Positions 1 through 10,515 of a DNA stretch of 64,000 nucleotides are shown piece by piece (position 1 is the stretch's first letter; each line of letters opens with the position of its first letter). Below the pieces are notes generated by a model. That model was given only the letters and a program-made list of their open reading frames with translations, ran no database searches and was not told the origin of the DNA. Both the position numbers and the translations under genes were made by a program. The DNA comes from Cafeteria roenbergensis (lineage: Eukaryota > Sar > Bigyra > Bicosoecida > Cafeteriaceae): assembly GCA_008330645.1 (NCBI GenBank), contig VLTN01000002.1:496001-560000 (forward strand), written 5' to 3'.

Positions 1-176
1 GCAGATCAGCATTGGGACGCGCGAGCAAGCAAATGCCAGGGCGGGGGGGGGGGGGGGGGGGGGCAGCGGGACACTCGGAGCCAGCAGGCTCGGCGCACGA
101 GTGAACACCCCCCCAACGCGCACGCAAGCAGTCAACCAGGGGTGGAGGGGATCAAAGAGCCGAGGCGCGAGCTCGC
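1..176. other. 3' flank of the PPC-repeat gene with poly-G run
   Basis: No gene is visible here. The stretch lies downstream of the stop codon at 177-179 of the minus-strand surface-protein gene and presumably holds its 3' untranslated region. An uninterrupted run of about 21 G lies at 43-63, where slippage or assembly error is likely. Confidence 0.6.
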
Positions 177-3100
177 TCAGTCGTCGAACATGGCCGTGTA
201 GCCGCTGGCCGGCTCCGGGAGCGTGTCCATGGCGCCCGAGGGTCTGAAGGCCACGTACTGGGACTGGTACGCATGGTGGCGGCAGCGGCGGTAGACGAAG
301 AAGCCGATGCCGCCCATGGCCAGGAGACCGCCCGTGACGCTGAGCGCGATGATCGCGCCCTGCGGGAAGCCCTCCTCGGGCGCAGGCGGGGGCGGTGCAG
401 CGCCGGTGGTGGCAGTGGCGGAAGAGGGGAAGGCGATGGACTGGGTGGCAGACTGGCCGCCTGCCGCGAGGAAGAGGGACCGACGGCCAGATGAGCCAGC
501 CGGCGCGGAGAGTGCGCGCGAGTGCGCGGCCCCGCGGCGCATGGCGTCGGAGCGGGCGATCTCTGCCTCGGCGGGCCGCTCGGAGGCGTCGAGCCAAGCG
601 CCCTGGCGCTCGTCGTAAATTGCGGTGACGACGGCGTCCGCAAAGGAGGTGCTGAGGCAAGTCGCGTCGCAGGTGAGGATGACGTTCGCGGCGTACTCGG
701 AGTCGGGCGCGAGGCCGCCGACGCTGAGGCTGGTCTCGTCTCGCTCGGTCACGCGGGTGATGGTGCCGTCGCGGGAGGCGACGAGGTCCAGGCCGCAAGC
801 CGTGGTGCTGACGCCCTGGGTACCGGCAAAGCCGCCCTTGCGCATGACCACCTTGGCAGTTGTGCCCTTGGCGCGGATGCGGGCGCCGTTGGACTCCAGC
901 TCGGGGAGCGGCCAGGTCACGGTCAGGCCCACGCCAGTGGAGTCCTGGACAGCCGCCATGCTGGGGGACCTGCTGCCGGTGGGGCCGGTGCGCGGCACGA
1001 GGTAGTACGTGTCGTTGAGGCTGGCGGACACGGAGAAGGTCTCGGTGAGGAGGCCGCCGCCGTCGCGCGAGGCGAGAGCGCGGCGGCGAGAGCCAGCGGT
1101 GTCCACGGAGAAGTAGAGGCGGGATGCGAGGGAGGAGGGAACCACGACGCTGGCGCGGCCGCCGGAGCCCAGGGTAGCGGTGGAGGCCGCAAACGAGTGA
1201 TCGGCCTTGGAGGGCTTGAACGGGTTGGCACACACCCCTCCGCTGCCGGTGTCCGAGGCCAACGGGTCGCAAACGAAGAGGCTGGGCAGGCCAGGGCCGC
1301 ACGCTTCCAGGTTGATCTGCACGCGGGAGGCGCCGGAGCTCGGCTGGAGGAAGAGCTCGAACAGGGCGGCCTGTCCCTCAGGCACGGAGCTGGGCTGGGA
1401 CTGCCACACGTCGCCGACGACGGACGCAAAGTCGATGTAGCTGACGCCCGAACCGGCCTGGGAGGCGCCCACAATGCTAAAGTCGGTCGGACAGCTGGTG
1501 CCGAGGCCGCAGATGGCGGTGACGGAGATGAAATAGACGCAGGAGGACCCGGCGCGGGCCGTGCAGTGAGCGGCGCTGCCGGTGCCGACGATGAGCGTCC
1601 GGGAAGAGGAGCCGACGACGAGCGCGCTCATGGCGTGGTGGTTGGCGTTGGGGGCCTGGTCGGCCGGCGTGCACGCCTCGGCCGAGCACGAGGTGAGGAA
1701 GATGCTCAGGCCGGCGGTGCCCTGCAGCATGAGGGTGTCCAGCCGTGAGACGGAGAACTTGACGTCGTGGGCCGCCGCAGTGCCGTCCAGCTGGAGGGCA
1801 AAGACGCTCGGGACGATTGCGTCAGCGGTGCCCGTGGCGGGGGTGCCGTCCGAGAGCTGGACCGGGTTGGACTGCTGCACCGTCAGCGTGTACTCGCCGG
1901 CGAAGACGCCGAAGACGCCGAGGTAGAAGTAGCCCGGGCGGAAGTCCACGCTGGCCTGGCAGGTCTGGTTGTAGGCGGAGGCGCACGGGTCGTCGTGCGC
2001 GATGCGGAGGGAGTTGGAGGCGGAGGAGCTCACCTGCCAGGTGGCGGAGCACACGGGGCCGAAGGTGCCCCCCGGGCGGGCGGCGAGGCGGCAGGAGGGC
2101 ATCATTTGGCGGGTCGAAATGGCCACGTCGGCGGAGCCGCTGAAGAGGTTCAGGTTCACGGTGATGTCGGCGGACAGGTCCTCGATGCCGACTTGGAAGT
2201 GCTGCATCTCGCCGAGGGCGAGCATGCGGCGGCCCGAGGGGGCGTTGAGGCGCAGCGTCGTGATGGTCTCGCTGGGAGAGGCTGCGATGGTGAAGTGCGC
2301 GTCGGCGCTAGCCTGGCGGGAGCGCACGCCGATGGCGATGACGTTGCTGCTCGGGTGGTCGTCCTGAGTCCAGACCACGATGATGGAGTCGCGGCCGCCT
2401 CGGTTGTTGGGGTCGGTGGTGGCGTAGCGGAAGTAGGATGCGTTGGGGAGAGCGAAGCCGGCCGCGCCCGGGCGGGCGTTGGGGTCCCACTTGTCGGTGG
2501 CGAACAGGTCTACGGCGCCAAGCGCGGTAGAAGTCGAGATCGTGAACGTGGTGGTTGAGCCCACGGACACGGGAGGCAGGGTGGCAAAGTAATACCGGAA
2601 CTCGGTGCCGGACACGCGGCCCTGCTGCGGGGACCCGACGATGAGCTGCGTGACGGTGCGCTCGTTTACGGACGCCACGACGCTGAAGCGGGAGGCGAAG
2701 TAGGACTCCACGCCGATGATGAAGTTGCAGCCGCCGGCACCGACGGAGCGCCTGGCCGCGGCCCCGTCGGTCAGGGCCGAGGAGCTGGGGCAGTACGCGG
2801 TGGGGTCGCGCACCGTGATGGTGTCGTCGCCAAAGTCGGCCGCCTGCCAGGTGGCGTGCGAGCCAGAGTTGGGGCGCACGTCGGGCCCGGTCTCCACGGA
2901 CATGTAGAGGTCCGGGTCGCCGGAGAAGCCGGTGGCTGTCACGGTGAGCGCTTCCGAGTTGGGCGGTACGAAGATGGCAAAGTACATGATCTCGCCCTCC
3001 GAGGCGCTGGCAAACTGCGGCTGGCCGTTGCGGAGCTCCGTGACCACGCCGTTGGAGGCGAAGGAGATCTGGTAGCTGGTCTCCCGCGCGGCGTAGACGA

Positions 3101-6100
3101 GCGCGTAGAGCGTGCAGGTGGTGCAGAACGCGCTGTCGTTGGGGCCGATGTTGATGAGCTCCATGCCGCTGGCGCTCGTGGCGGCCTCGTCGTAGGTGCC
3201 TGGGGTGCGGCCGGGGGCGGTGCCCTTGCGGATGTAGAGGTCCGGGTCGCCGCTGAGCGGGCTGACGGCCACGCTGTAGGAGGCGTGCGTGCCGAGGGGC
3301 AGGCTGACCGGGATGGCGTAGAGCGCCGCCTGGCCCACCTTGAGGGAGCCGGTCTGCGGCTGGCCGTCGAGCAGCGTGGTGGCCGAGGAGCTGTTGACAA
3401 CCGCGACCAGGGTGAAGGAGGACCCGCCCTCTGCCGAGGGGTAGCCGTGGACGCCGATGTAGATGGGGCACTGCTTGATGCTGCCCGCGCCCCCGCCGGA
3501 CACCGTGCAAGCGGTGCCCCAGTCAGCGGCGGTGATGAGGATGTTCTCCTCCGACGACGACGAGAGCGCGCGCGCGTCCGCCCACGTGTTGTTGGGCCGG
3601 CTGCGGTCCGGGTGCCAGCTCACGAACAGGTCCGGGTCGCCGTTGTAGGGCGTGAGACGCACCGAGACGTCAACCCCCGGCTGGGAGATGAGCACCTTGT
3701 AGTACTGGTACTTGCCCGCGCCCACCGTGCCGTCCACGGGGACCCCGCTGGAGATGATGCGCTCGGAGCTGGGGCCGGACACGGTGATGGAGAACTGGAT
3801 CTCGGAGGGGGCGGAGTTGGAGTCCGAGCCCTGGATGCCGATGGCGTAGTCGGCGCCGGGGACGTAGTCGCGGATGGCCACGGTCTGAGAGCCGAGGGAG
3901 GTGGCAGAGCTGTACTTGAAGTCGGACATGACACTGTTTCCCTGGGAGCAGGGGGGCTGGTCGCCGTTCCGGCAAGTGAGCTTGGGGAAGGTGATGGGGG
4001 CGGTCGGGTCGGCCTGTGCCGCGCTGACGTACGTGTACGCCGAGCCAGTGACGGGGGACACCGAGACGAGCACGGGGTCGCCGCCCGTGGGGAGCGAGCC
4101 GGGCAGGTGGAAGGAGAAGAACACGATGTTTCCGCGGTCCACCTGGCCGGAGGTCGGCGACGCCAGGGCCAGGGTCGGCGGCGTGGTGGAGGCGGACACG
4201 CGCCACGAGGCCGAAGTCAGGGAGGCGGCGCGCACGGCGACGAAGAGGGTGCAGGGGAAGGTGGGGCCCGCCCCGAGCGGCTTCGCGCACATGGAGGTTA
4301 GGTCCGCCTGGGAGATGGCCACGGTCTCGTGGCCGCGGCCCTCCGAGCGGCGCACGCCCTCGGTGCCGGGGCCAGGGTGCGGCGTGGCCGCGACGTAGAG
4401 GTCCGGATCGCCGTCGAGGGGCGTGAGCGAGAAGATGGCGGGGGCGCGGGCCGACGCCACGATGAAGGAGTAGTAGGTGGAGAGCCCTGCGGAGGCGGAG
4501 CCGCCGACGCTCTGGCCGTCGATGAGGACGGAGCCGCCCTCGGAGGTGCGCGCCACGATTGAGAAGAGGGAGTCGGTCCAGGCGTACACCATGATGGTGA
4601 GCGTGCAAACCTGCGTGTCGGAGCACACGGAAGCAGGCGCCTCGCTGCGGCTGAAGCTGATGGAGTCGTCTCCGGAGCCGTGCGAGCTGCGGTAGTCCGA
4701 CACGGTCCTGGTCAGCGTGCGGTTGCCCCACGAGGCGTAGACGTCGGGGTCGCCAAACGACGGCGAGATGGCCACCTCCACGCGGTCCTCGTCGCCGGGG
4801 GCCAGGGAGACCTCGTAGAAGGCGCGGCGCGAGACGTTCAGCAGCTGCAGCTGCGGCTGCCCGGGCTGCAGGGCGGTCGGGCTGGAGTCGTCGGTGCGGA
4901 CGAGGATGGTGTACGCCGCGGCGGAGTCGTCGTCGCCTGCCACGCCAATGTAGTACTTGCACCGGGTCCCGACATGGCAGGCGTTCTGGTCGGTGGGGAA
5001 GATCTCAATGATCTCGCTGCGCAGGCGCGAGCCGCGGGACACCCAGGTGGAGGCGCCCGGTCCCGGCAGCGGGTTCGGGACACCGTCCCTGTCGTTGGAG
5101 ATGTAGAGGTCCACGTCGCCGCTGAGGGGCGTGAGCGTGAACGTGATGGCGTAGGCGCTGCCGGTGTACTGGAAGACGAAGTGGTCGAGCTCGTCCTTGC
5201 CCACCATGCCGTGGACCGACACGCCCTCGGGCACGATGATGGCGTTGCCCGACACAGCGGTGATGGCAAAGAAGGAGGGCTTGAAGGCGTAGACCCCGAT
5301 GCGAGCTTGGCAGGGGGCGTCGCGGTCGCAGTAGTCGTCGTAGACTCCGTCGCCCGGGCGGGCGAGCACAACGTCGTTGCCCGATGAGCTGAGGGAGACG
5401 TACTGGGAGTGCTCGGGGGTGGCCGGCTTGCCGTCCAGGGTGACGTAGCTGCGGGGTGCGTGGGGGGAAGGGAAATCGGGGGGGGGGCAGGATATGGAGG
5501 CGGGCGTGCAAGTGGCTTTCGGCAGCGGGGTTGAACCCGACGGGCTCGTCGTTGGTGTGGCGTCCCGGGTACAGACGGGAGGGCGGGCGTGCAGGCGGGC
5601 GTGAAGGCGGGCAGCGTGCGGACGGGCGGTCAGCGTGCGATCAGGCGTGCGGGCTCACAGGTCCGGGTCCCCGTACACAGGGCTGACCGACACCTGGAGA
5701 ATGTTCCGCTGCGAGGGGATGGCGTAGGTGAACTGGAGGTCCTCGCCCTGGGCGACGTACTGGAAGAGCGACTGGCCGTCGACGAGCGACACGATGGAGC
5801 TGTTGGTCCGCAGGTGGGCCATGATGTTGTATGTGGCATTGGAGCGGTATGCGGTCACGCCGATGTTGAAGGTGCAGGGGTAGCCGTTGGGGCACCAGGA
5901 GGCCTCGTGCGCGTAGTAGCGGATGACGTCGCGGGTGCTGCGTCGGCTCGACTTGCCCGCGTCGTGGTTGCTGTGGTCAGGCCGGGCAATGGTGGTTGAG
6001 GCGAAGCAGTCCGGGTCGCCGGCGTACGGGGAGAGGGAGATGAGGACCTCCGCGTCGGCGCCCGGGTCCGAGGGCACGACGAAGCGATAGTAGTCCCACG

Positions 6101-6818
6101 TGCCGTCCATGGCGTGGTCCACGAGGCCCACGCCGTCCTCGAGCTCGAGGCTGTCCGACGAGGGCGTGGCCGCGAGCAGGAAGGTGTTGTTGCTGTAGAA
6201 AGACCACGCCGCCGGAGTCACCATGATATAGAGGACGCACTGCGCACCCGAGCAATAGTCCTGGTAGAAGACATCCGAGGTGTGAATGATGTCGTAGTCG
6301 GCGCTCGAGTGCGACTCGCTCTTGTACTGCCAGTGCCCCGGCTCAGGGCCCGGGACCACGTTGGGTTCCATGGTGATGTACATGTCGACATCACCCGCGA
6401 TGGGTGCAAGGTTCACGTCAATGTGCTCGTAGAGCGGCGTGGTGCGGGGCACGGTCACGCTGAAATACGCCTTCTCCCCGCTGAGGATCCAGGAGCTGTA
6501 GAAGGTGGCAGGGGGGATGGGCGTGAAGTCAACATCCAGCACGTCGGCCACGGGGCTGGCGGCCGCGGCAGGCGCCGTGGGGGCGGGCGAAAGCGGGCGC
6601 GACCGTCCACCTTCAAGGACAGTCGTGGCCCGCAAGGACCTGGAGCGCCCCGAGGCGCCTTCGGCATCCGACGCGTCGGCGTCAACAAGCGCCGGGATGC
6701 TCGACACGCTGTTTGCGCCACCGCTGCCCCCCAGGAGAGGGGCCGGCTCGGCGGGACTGGCGCGCGACGCGCCCAGAGCGGCCACGGAAGCCGCCAGAAG
6801 GGCGACGATGCACCGCAT
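177..6818 (-). CDS. large secreted/type I membrane protein with tandem PPC-like (GDPDLY) beta-sandwich modules
   Basis: Two exons encode 2143 residues: 5659-6818 and 177-5448, with an intron at 5449-5658 (gtgagc donor, ccgcag acceptor). The join restores the motif GDPDLYV, which supports it. The start at 6818 was chosen because it opens a signal peptide (MRCIVALLAASVAALG). The body repeats, at roughly 120-180 residue spacing, a core of the form SPxxGDPDLYxS; at least eleven copies are visible, for example PLSGDVDLYI, PLDGDPDLYV, PYNGDPDLFV and PLSGDPDLYI. Such cores are typical of bacterial pre-peptidase C-terminal (PPC)-like beta-sandwich domains. A fibronectin-III-like stretch lies near 590-1000, followed by one transmembrane helix (about 320-390) and a short tail ending in MFDD. 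It is probably a cell-surface adhesion or glycan-binding protein. The PPC assignment rests on motif resemblance only. Confidence 0.8.
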
Positions 6819-7334
6819 GTTCTCGGGCGACGGGCTCAAGGCCGGAGCTTGGGCGGAAGGCTTGCGCGCTGGTGTTGGGAGTGCAAGGGGTGCACCTGAC
6901 CGGTCCGCGGGCCTGCTGTCGGCGGACGCGGGGCGCTGTGCGGGGTGCGTCGTGGCCCTGCTGTTCTCGGTGTTCCAGGCTCTGCGCCGGCCGCCGTTGC
7001 TGCCGTGCCCGCCGCTGCCGGGCAGGCCGCCCCGACTCACCGTCGCGCTTCTCCAAGCGGGGGCAGAACTGGGCCGCTGGGTCGGGGCTTCTCCCCCCGA
7101 GCCCGCGCATGGCCTTGGCATGCTTGCCGGTCGCTGCGCGGGCCAGCAGCCGGATTGCGGCTAGGCTGATTGAACTCGGCAACTTGCACCTCGACCCTCG
7201 CGCGGCACGCGTCTGCCAGGACGCGCGCGCGACCCGACCGCAAAGCAAAGTCTTGGCGCTTGCATTTCTGTTGCTTCGGAAAAGGCGATGAGGAGGGCCA
7301 ATGCCTCGATATGCCCCTCCGTGTGGAATTTCAC
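6819..7334. other. intergenic region upstream of the PPC-repeat gene
   Basis: This 516-bp gap lies between the start of the surface-protein gene and the stop codon of the NOL9-like gene. It should contain the promoter and 5' UTR of the former and the 3' UTR of the latter. No TATA box, RNA gene or conserved reading frame was recognised. Open frames run through it, but their composition looks random. Confidence 0.5.
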
Positions 7335-10121
7335 TCAAGCAAGCCCCTTTTGCCCCACGCGCTCCAAAGCGCCTCGCGGGCGATGCGCCGCCGCCCCTGC
7401 CGGCAAACGCGCTCCGCTCCGTCGCGCGAGCTTCTTCCTGGGCCCGCCCTTCGCCGCCGGGTGCCGCCCCGGCCGGACCTTGAGGCTCGGCGCGAGCCCG
7501 TGGCCAAGCGCTTGGAGAGTTTCCGGCTGTGGCGCCATGGGCACCGCGTGCCACAGACCTGCCTCTCCGCGCGCCTCCCCGCCAAGCGCCAGCTGCGGCG
7601 GCAGCGGCAGCGATGGCGACACTGCGAGGAAGGCTGCGGCGCAAGCCACCTCCGGCCTGACCGGCGTCCACAAAACGACGGCCATCGCGACCAAAGGCGA
7701 CACTCGCTTCCCCGCTGCCTTGCGGCCAGCCGCCCCCAGAACGGCGTCCCGCTCACACTCGAGCATAGGCCGCCTCAGCAGCATGGCAACACGCCGACAC
7801 GCGTCTTCCCCCGCGGCGCCACCGCTGCCTCCCAGCGGCACCACCGCGTGCGCGACGCCGCACCCCAGCCACGCGCTCTGCCCGGCCGCCGCCTCGACCG
7901 CGGCGGGGCCCCTCCCAGCCCACGGCTCGGTCACGGGCGGAGCCTGGAGCATCGAGACCACCCTGCCCTCGACAATAGCTGCCAGGTCGTCGGCCGCCTC
8001 CGCAGCACCGCCGCCGCCGCCGCCGCCGGCTGCCGCGAGCGCCTCCGCGTCGGGCCACACGCACCCCTCCCCACTCTGCAACACGCCCCAGCCCCCGTCC
8101 CCGATCGCGCAAGGAAGCACCACCACAGCCGAGCCCACGCTCCGAAGGGCTGCCCTCGCCGAGCCCGCGCCGGCGCGGGCGTTGAACGGGTCAGCCACCG
8201 GCCACCCCGCAGCAGCAGCCGCACCACCACTGCCGCCGCCGCAACCACCGGCGCCTCTGCCGCTTGGTGAGGCGGAGGAGGAGGAGGAGGAGGAGGAGGA
8301 GGAGGGGGCGGGTGGCGGCCCGCCGGCTGCCAGGCGAGGCCCGCCGCACGCGGCCGCGGCGCCTGCTCGCCCGCACAAGTACGATACCAGCCGCATATCG
8401 CGGGCGTCCCGGCCCGCCTTGAGGCCGCTGGCATGCCGCAGCGCAGCCGCGACCCCGCCCTCCACACAGGCCAGTGCCGCCGCGACGCTGGCCGCAACGG
8501 TGGCCTCTGAGGCCTCCGCCGCGTCAGCGCTCTGTTGCTTGGTCGGCGTGGCCTGAGGCGCCTGTGCTGCTCCGCTGCTGGTGCCGTCAACGGCAGGATC
8601 GTCGGCGCCGTCGCCGCCCAGCGGCACTCGCTCTTGAACTGCGGGGGCGCTGCTGCTGCCGCTGCTGCTGCCGCTGTCGCTGCCCCCGGCGGAGCTGTCC
8701 GCCTTGGCCGCGGCTGTTGCGGCCAGGGCGGGCCGTTTGGCTGTCCGCTCTCGGAGCCCCACGTCGCGGTCGCTGCCGTCTGTGGCCTCCGCGGCGGCCG
8801 CGTCGGCTCCAGGCTGCGCATCGCCGCGATTCGGCGGCGGAGTCTCGGCCGTCAGGCTCCCGGCCTCGGCCTGCGCGCCGTCGGCCGCAGCAGGGGGGCC
8901 GCCCCCGTCCCCGTCCCCGTCCCCGCCCCCGCCCTCCGACCACGCCGGAACGGACACCACAGTGCACGTACCCTCCACGTGCGCGCGGCGCAGCGAGGGC
9001 GGCGCGAAGGCTAGCAGCTGCTTGGAGCGCGCGGATCCCTCCACCGCCACCACGACGGTCGGCCCGACCGCAAGCATGGCGGCCTCCAAAGACGCCAGCC
9101 CTGCCCCACGAACCCAGCCGTGGGTGTTCACGATGAGCGGCGCGGGGCGGAGCCGCGACTCCCGCGCGAAGGCAGCCACCAGGCTGGACGTGGCGGCGGA
9201 GAAGAGAGCAGCGTGCTCGTCCACAGTCACCAGCCCCACCCAGCGGCACGCCACCATCTGGAGCGCCCCCCCCGCGGCGGCCGCCTCGGCGGCGGGCCCC
9301 GCAGAAGCACGGTTGGACGCAGCGCCTGGGGCTGCGTCCGCCGCCGCGCCGGGCGCTGCGACCGCCGCCGCGCCGGGCGCTGCGACCGCCGCCGCGTCCC
9401 CGGGCTGGGCGGCGAGCGCCGCGGCGTTGGCGGCTGCACCGCAGGTGCTTTGCGGCGGCAGCGTAGGAGGCAGGCGGGCTCCGACGCGCCACAGGCTGAG
9501 CGTGCCAGGCACTCCCCACTCGGGCTGGCCCGGGTCCAGGTCGAGGACGAACATGGGCAGCCGCTGCCCAGTCCGGCACTGCGCGGCGTCCAGCGCGCTC
9601 CGCCCGGCGCCGACCAGGCACCTCACAAGCGTGCTCTTGCCGAGGCCAGAGGCCCCAGCGACCATCACGACCGGTGCAGGGAGCGAATGCGCCGCCTCCA
9701 CGGGCTCCGCAGCAAACCCGGCCACGTCCGACTCAAACGCCGAGAGAACCATCCGCCATGCGCCCGGGAGCTCGATTGGGCGAAGGTGCTTTGGCAGCGC
9801 AGCCACTACGGCTGCCGCTTCGGACGCGCGCACGAGCGCAGTCCGCACGCTTGGCGCCTCAGCGCGCTTGCGCTTGCGCCGAGGTGCCTTGGTTCCCGGC
9901 GCCCCGGCCACCGTCACGGACGCGGCTTCTCTGCATCGCAACATCACGCCGGTGCCTGGCAAGGACACGGCGCAAGCCAAGGGCAGCGAATCGGTGAGCG
10001 GGCCATGCCCACATTCCACCGCACCGCTGTCGACGGTCAAGCTGTCACACCCGGCCCCGCACAGCAGCAGGTCTCCTGGCGCCATGCAGATGCGCACCCC
10101 ATCGTCGGGGGGCGCTGCCAT
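7335..10121 (-). CDS. NOL9: polynucleotide 5'-hydroxyl-kinase, NOL9/Grc3 family
   Basis: A single exon gives 928 residues from the start at 10121; an in-frame ATG at 10301 would add 60 residues. I prefer 10121 because the product then begins with the N-terminal beta domain usual in the family (MAPGDLLLCGAG). The P-loop is GASGLGKST, followed by the family hallmark LDLDPGQPEWGVPG, and later PLIVNTHGW matches the region after the Walker B strand. Family members phosphorylate 5'-OH RNA ends during ITS2 pre-rRNA processing in the nucleolus. The protein is longer than human NOL9 (about 700 residues) because of Ala/Gly/Ser-rich inserts: a repeated A-A-P-G-A segment near 9330-9415 and a poly-Ser run near 8270-8305. 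The next gene upstream on the same strand is the DEG/ENaC-like channel. Confidence 0.85.
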   Translation of the reverse strand: MAAPPDDGVRICMAPGDLLLCGAGCDSLTVDSGAVECGHGPLTDSLPLACAVSLPGTGVMLRCREAASVTVAGAPGTKAPRRKRKRAEAPSVRTALVRASEAAAVVAALPKHLRPIELPGAWRMVLSAFESDVAGFAAEPVEAAHSLPAPVVMVAGASGLGKSTLVRCLVGAGRSALDAAQCRTGQRLPMFVLDLDPGQPEWGVPGTLSLWRVGARLPPTLPPQSTCGAAANAAALAAQPGDAAAVAAPGAAAVAAPGAAADAAPGAASNRASAGPAAEAAAAGGALQMVACRWVGLVTVDEHAALFSAATSSLVAAFARESRLRPAPLIVNTHGWVRGAGLASLEAAMLAVGPTVVVAVEGSARSKQLLAFAPPSLRRAHVEGTCTVVSVPAWSEGGGGDGDGDGGGPPAAADGAQAEAGSLTAETPPPNRGDAQPGADAAAAEATDGSDRDVGLRERTAKRPALAATAAAKADSSAGGSDSGSSSGSSSAPAVQERVPLGGDGADDPAVDGTSSGAAQAPQATPTKQQSADAAEASEATVAASVAAALACVEGGVAAALRHASGLKAGRDARDMRLVSYLCGRAGAAAACGGPRLAAGGPPPAPSSSSSSSSSSASPSGRGAGGCGGGSGGAAAAAGWPVADPFNARAGAGSARAALRSVGSAVVVLPCAIGDGGWGVLQSGEGCVWPDAEALAAAGGGGGGGAAEAADDLAAIVEGRVVSMLQAPPVTEPWAGRGPAAVEAAAGQSAWLGCGVAHAVVPLGGSGGAAGEDACRRVAMLLRRPMLECERDAVLGAAGRKAAGKRVSPLVAMAVVLWTPVRPEVACAAAFLAVSPSLPLPPQLALGGEARGEAGLWHAVPMAPQPETLQALGHGLAPSLKVRPGRHPAAKGGPRKKLARRSGARLPAGAAAHRPRGALERVGQKGLA
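9333..9410 (-). repeat. short tandem repeat of about 24 bp inside the NOL9-like gene
   Basis: About three copies of a unit containing gccgccgcgccgggcgctgc encode Ala-Ala-Pro-Gly repeats between the nucleotide-binding core and the next conserved block. It is in frame and probably forms a flexible linker. Confidence 0.6.
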
Positions 10122-10515
10122 GGCCGCGCGTGCGCACCGCGATTGCGAAGGGCAACGCCGGGCTCTGCACGACCCCAAGCCCAACTCGATTTGCGATTCA
10201 CAGTCTTGTGGGGCTGCAGCCCGCGAGCCCATGCCCGGGTGGCTCCGGCTGCGAGCCCAGCTCCCATAAACGCCTTTGCCCAGCTCCGCGTGCCGGACCA
10301 ACGCCGGGTCTCACGGCGTGAGCGTGTCGCGCGGGAGGTGTCGGCAGTGCGGAGGAGTGTCGGCGCTCGCGAACTCGTTCGAGCCAGAGCATGCAGGGAC
10401 ATGCGATGCCCGCGAGCGGTCTATGGAATGTTCGGCGGCACCAATTGGGCGGGGACGCAATCAAGTAGGCTCGGACACGAAGGTGCCCCAGGTGCAAGCC
10501 CTCCCCCCCCTCTCC
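10122..10515. other. intergenic region, NOL9 upstream / channel downstream
   Basis: This 394-bp gap separates two tandem minus-strand genes. It holds the NOL9 promoter side and the channel 3' UTR. Nothing specific was recognised. If the upstream ATG at 10301 is used, 180 bp of this stretch would be coding. Confidence 0.45.

Noticed and set aside
10360-10410. tRNA-like B-box (cgttcgagcc)
   Set aside because: No matching A-box, acceptor stem or cloverleaf could be drawn around it.
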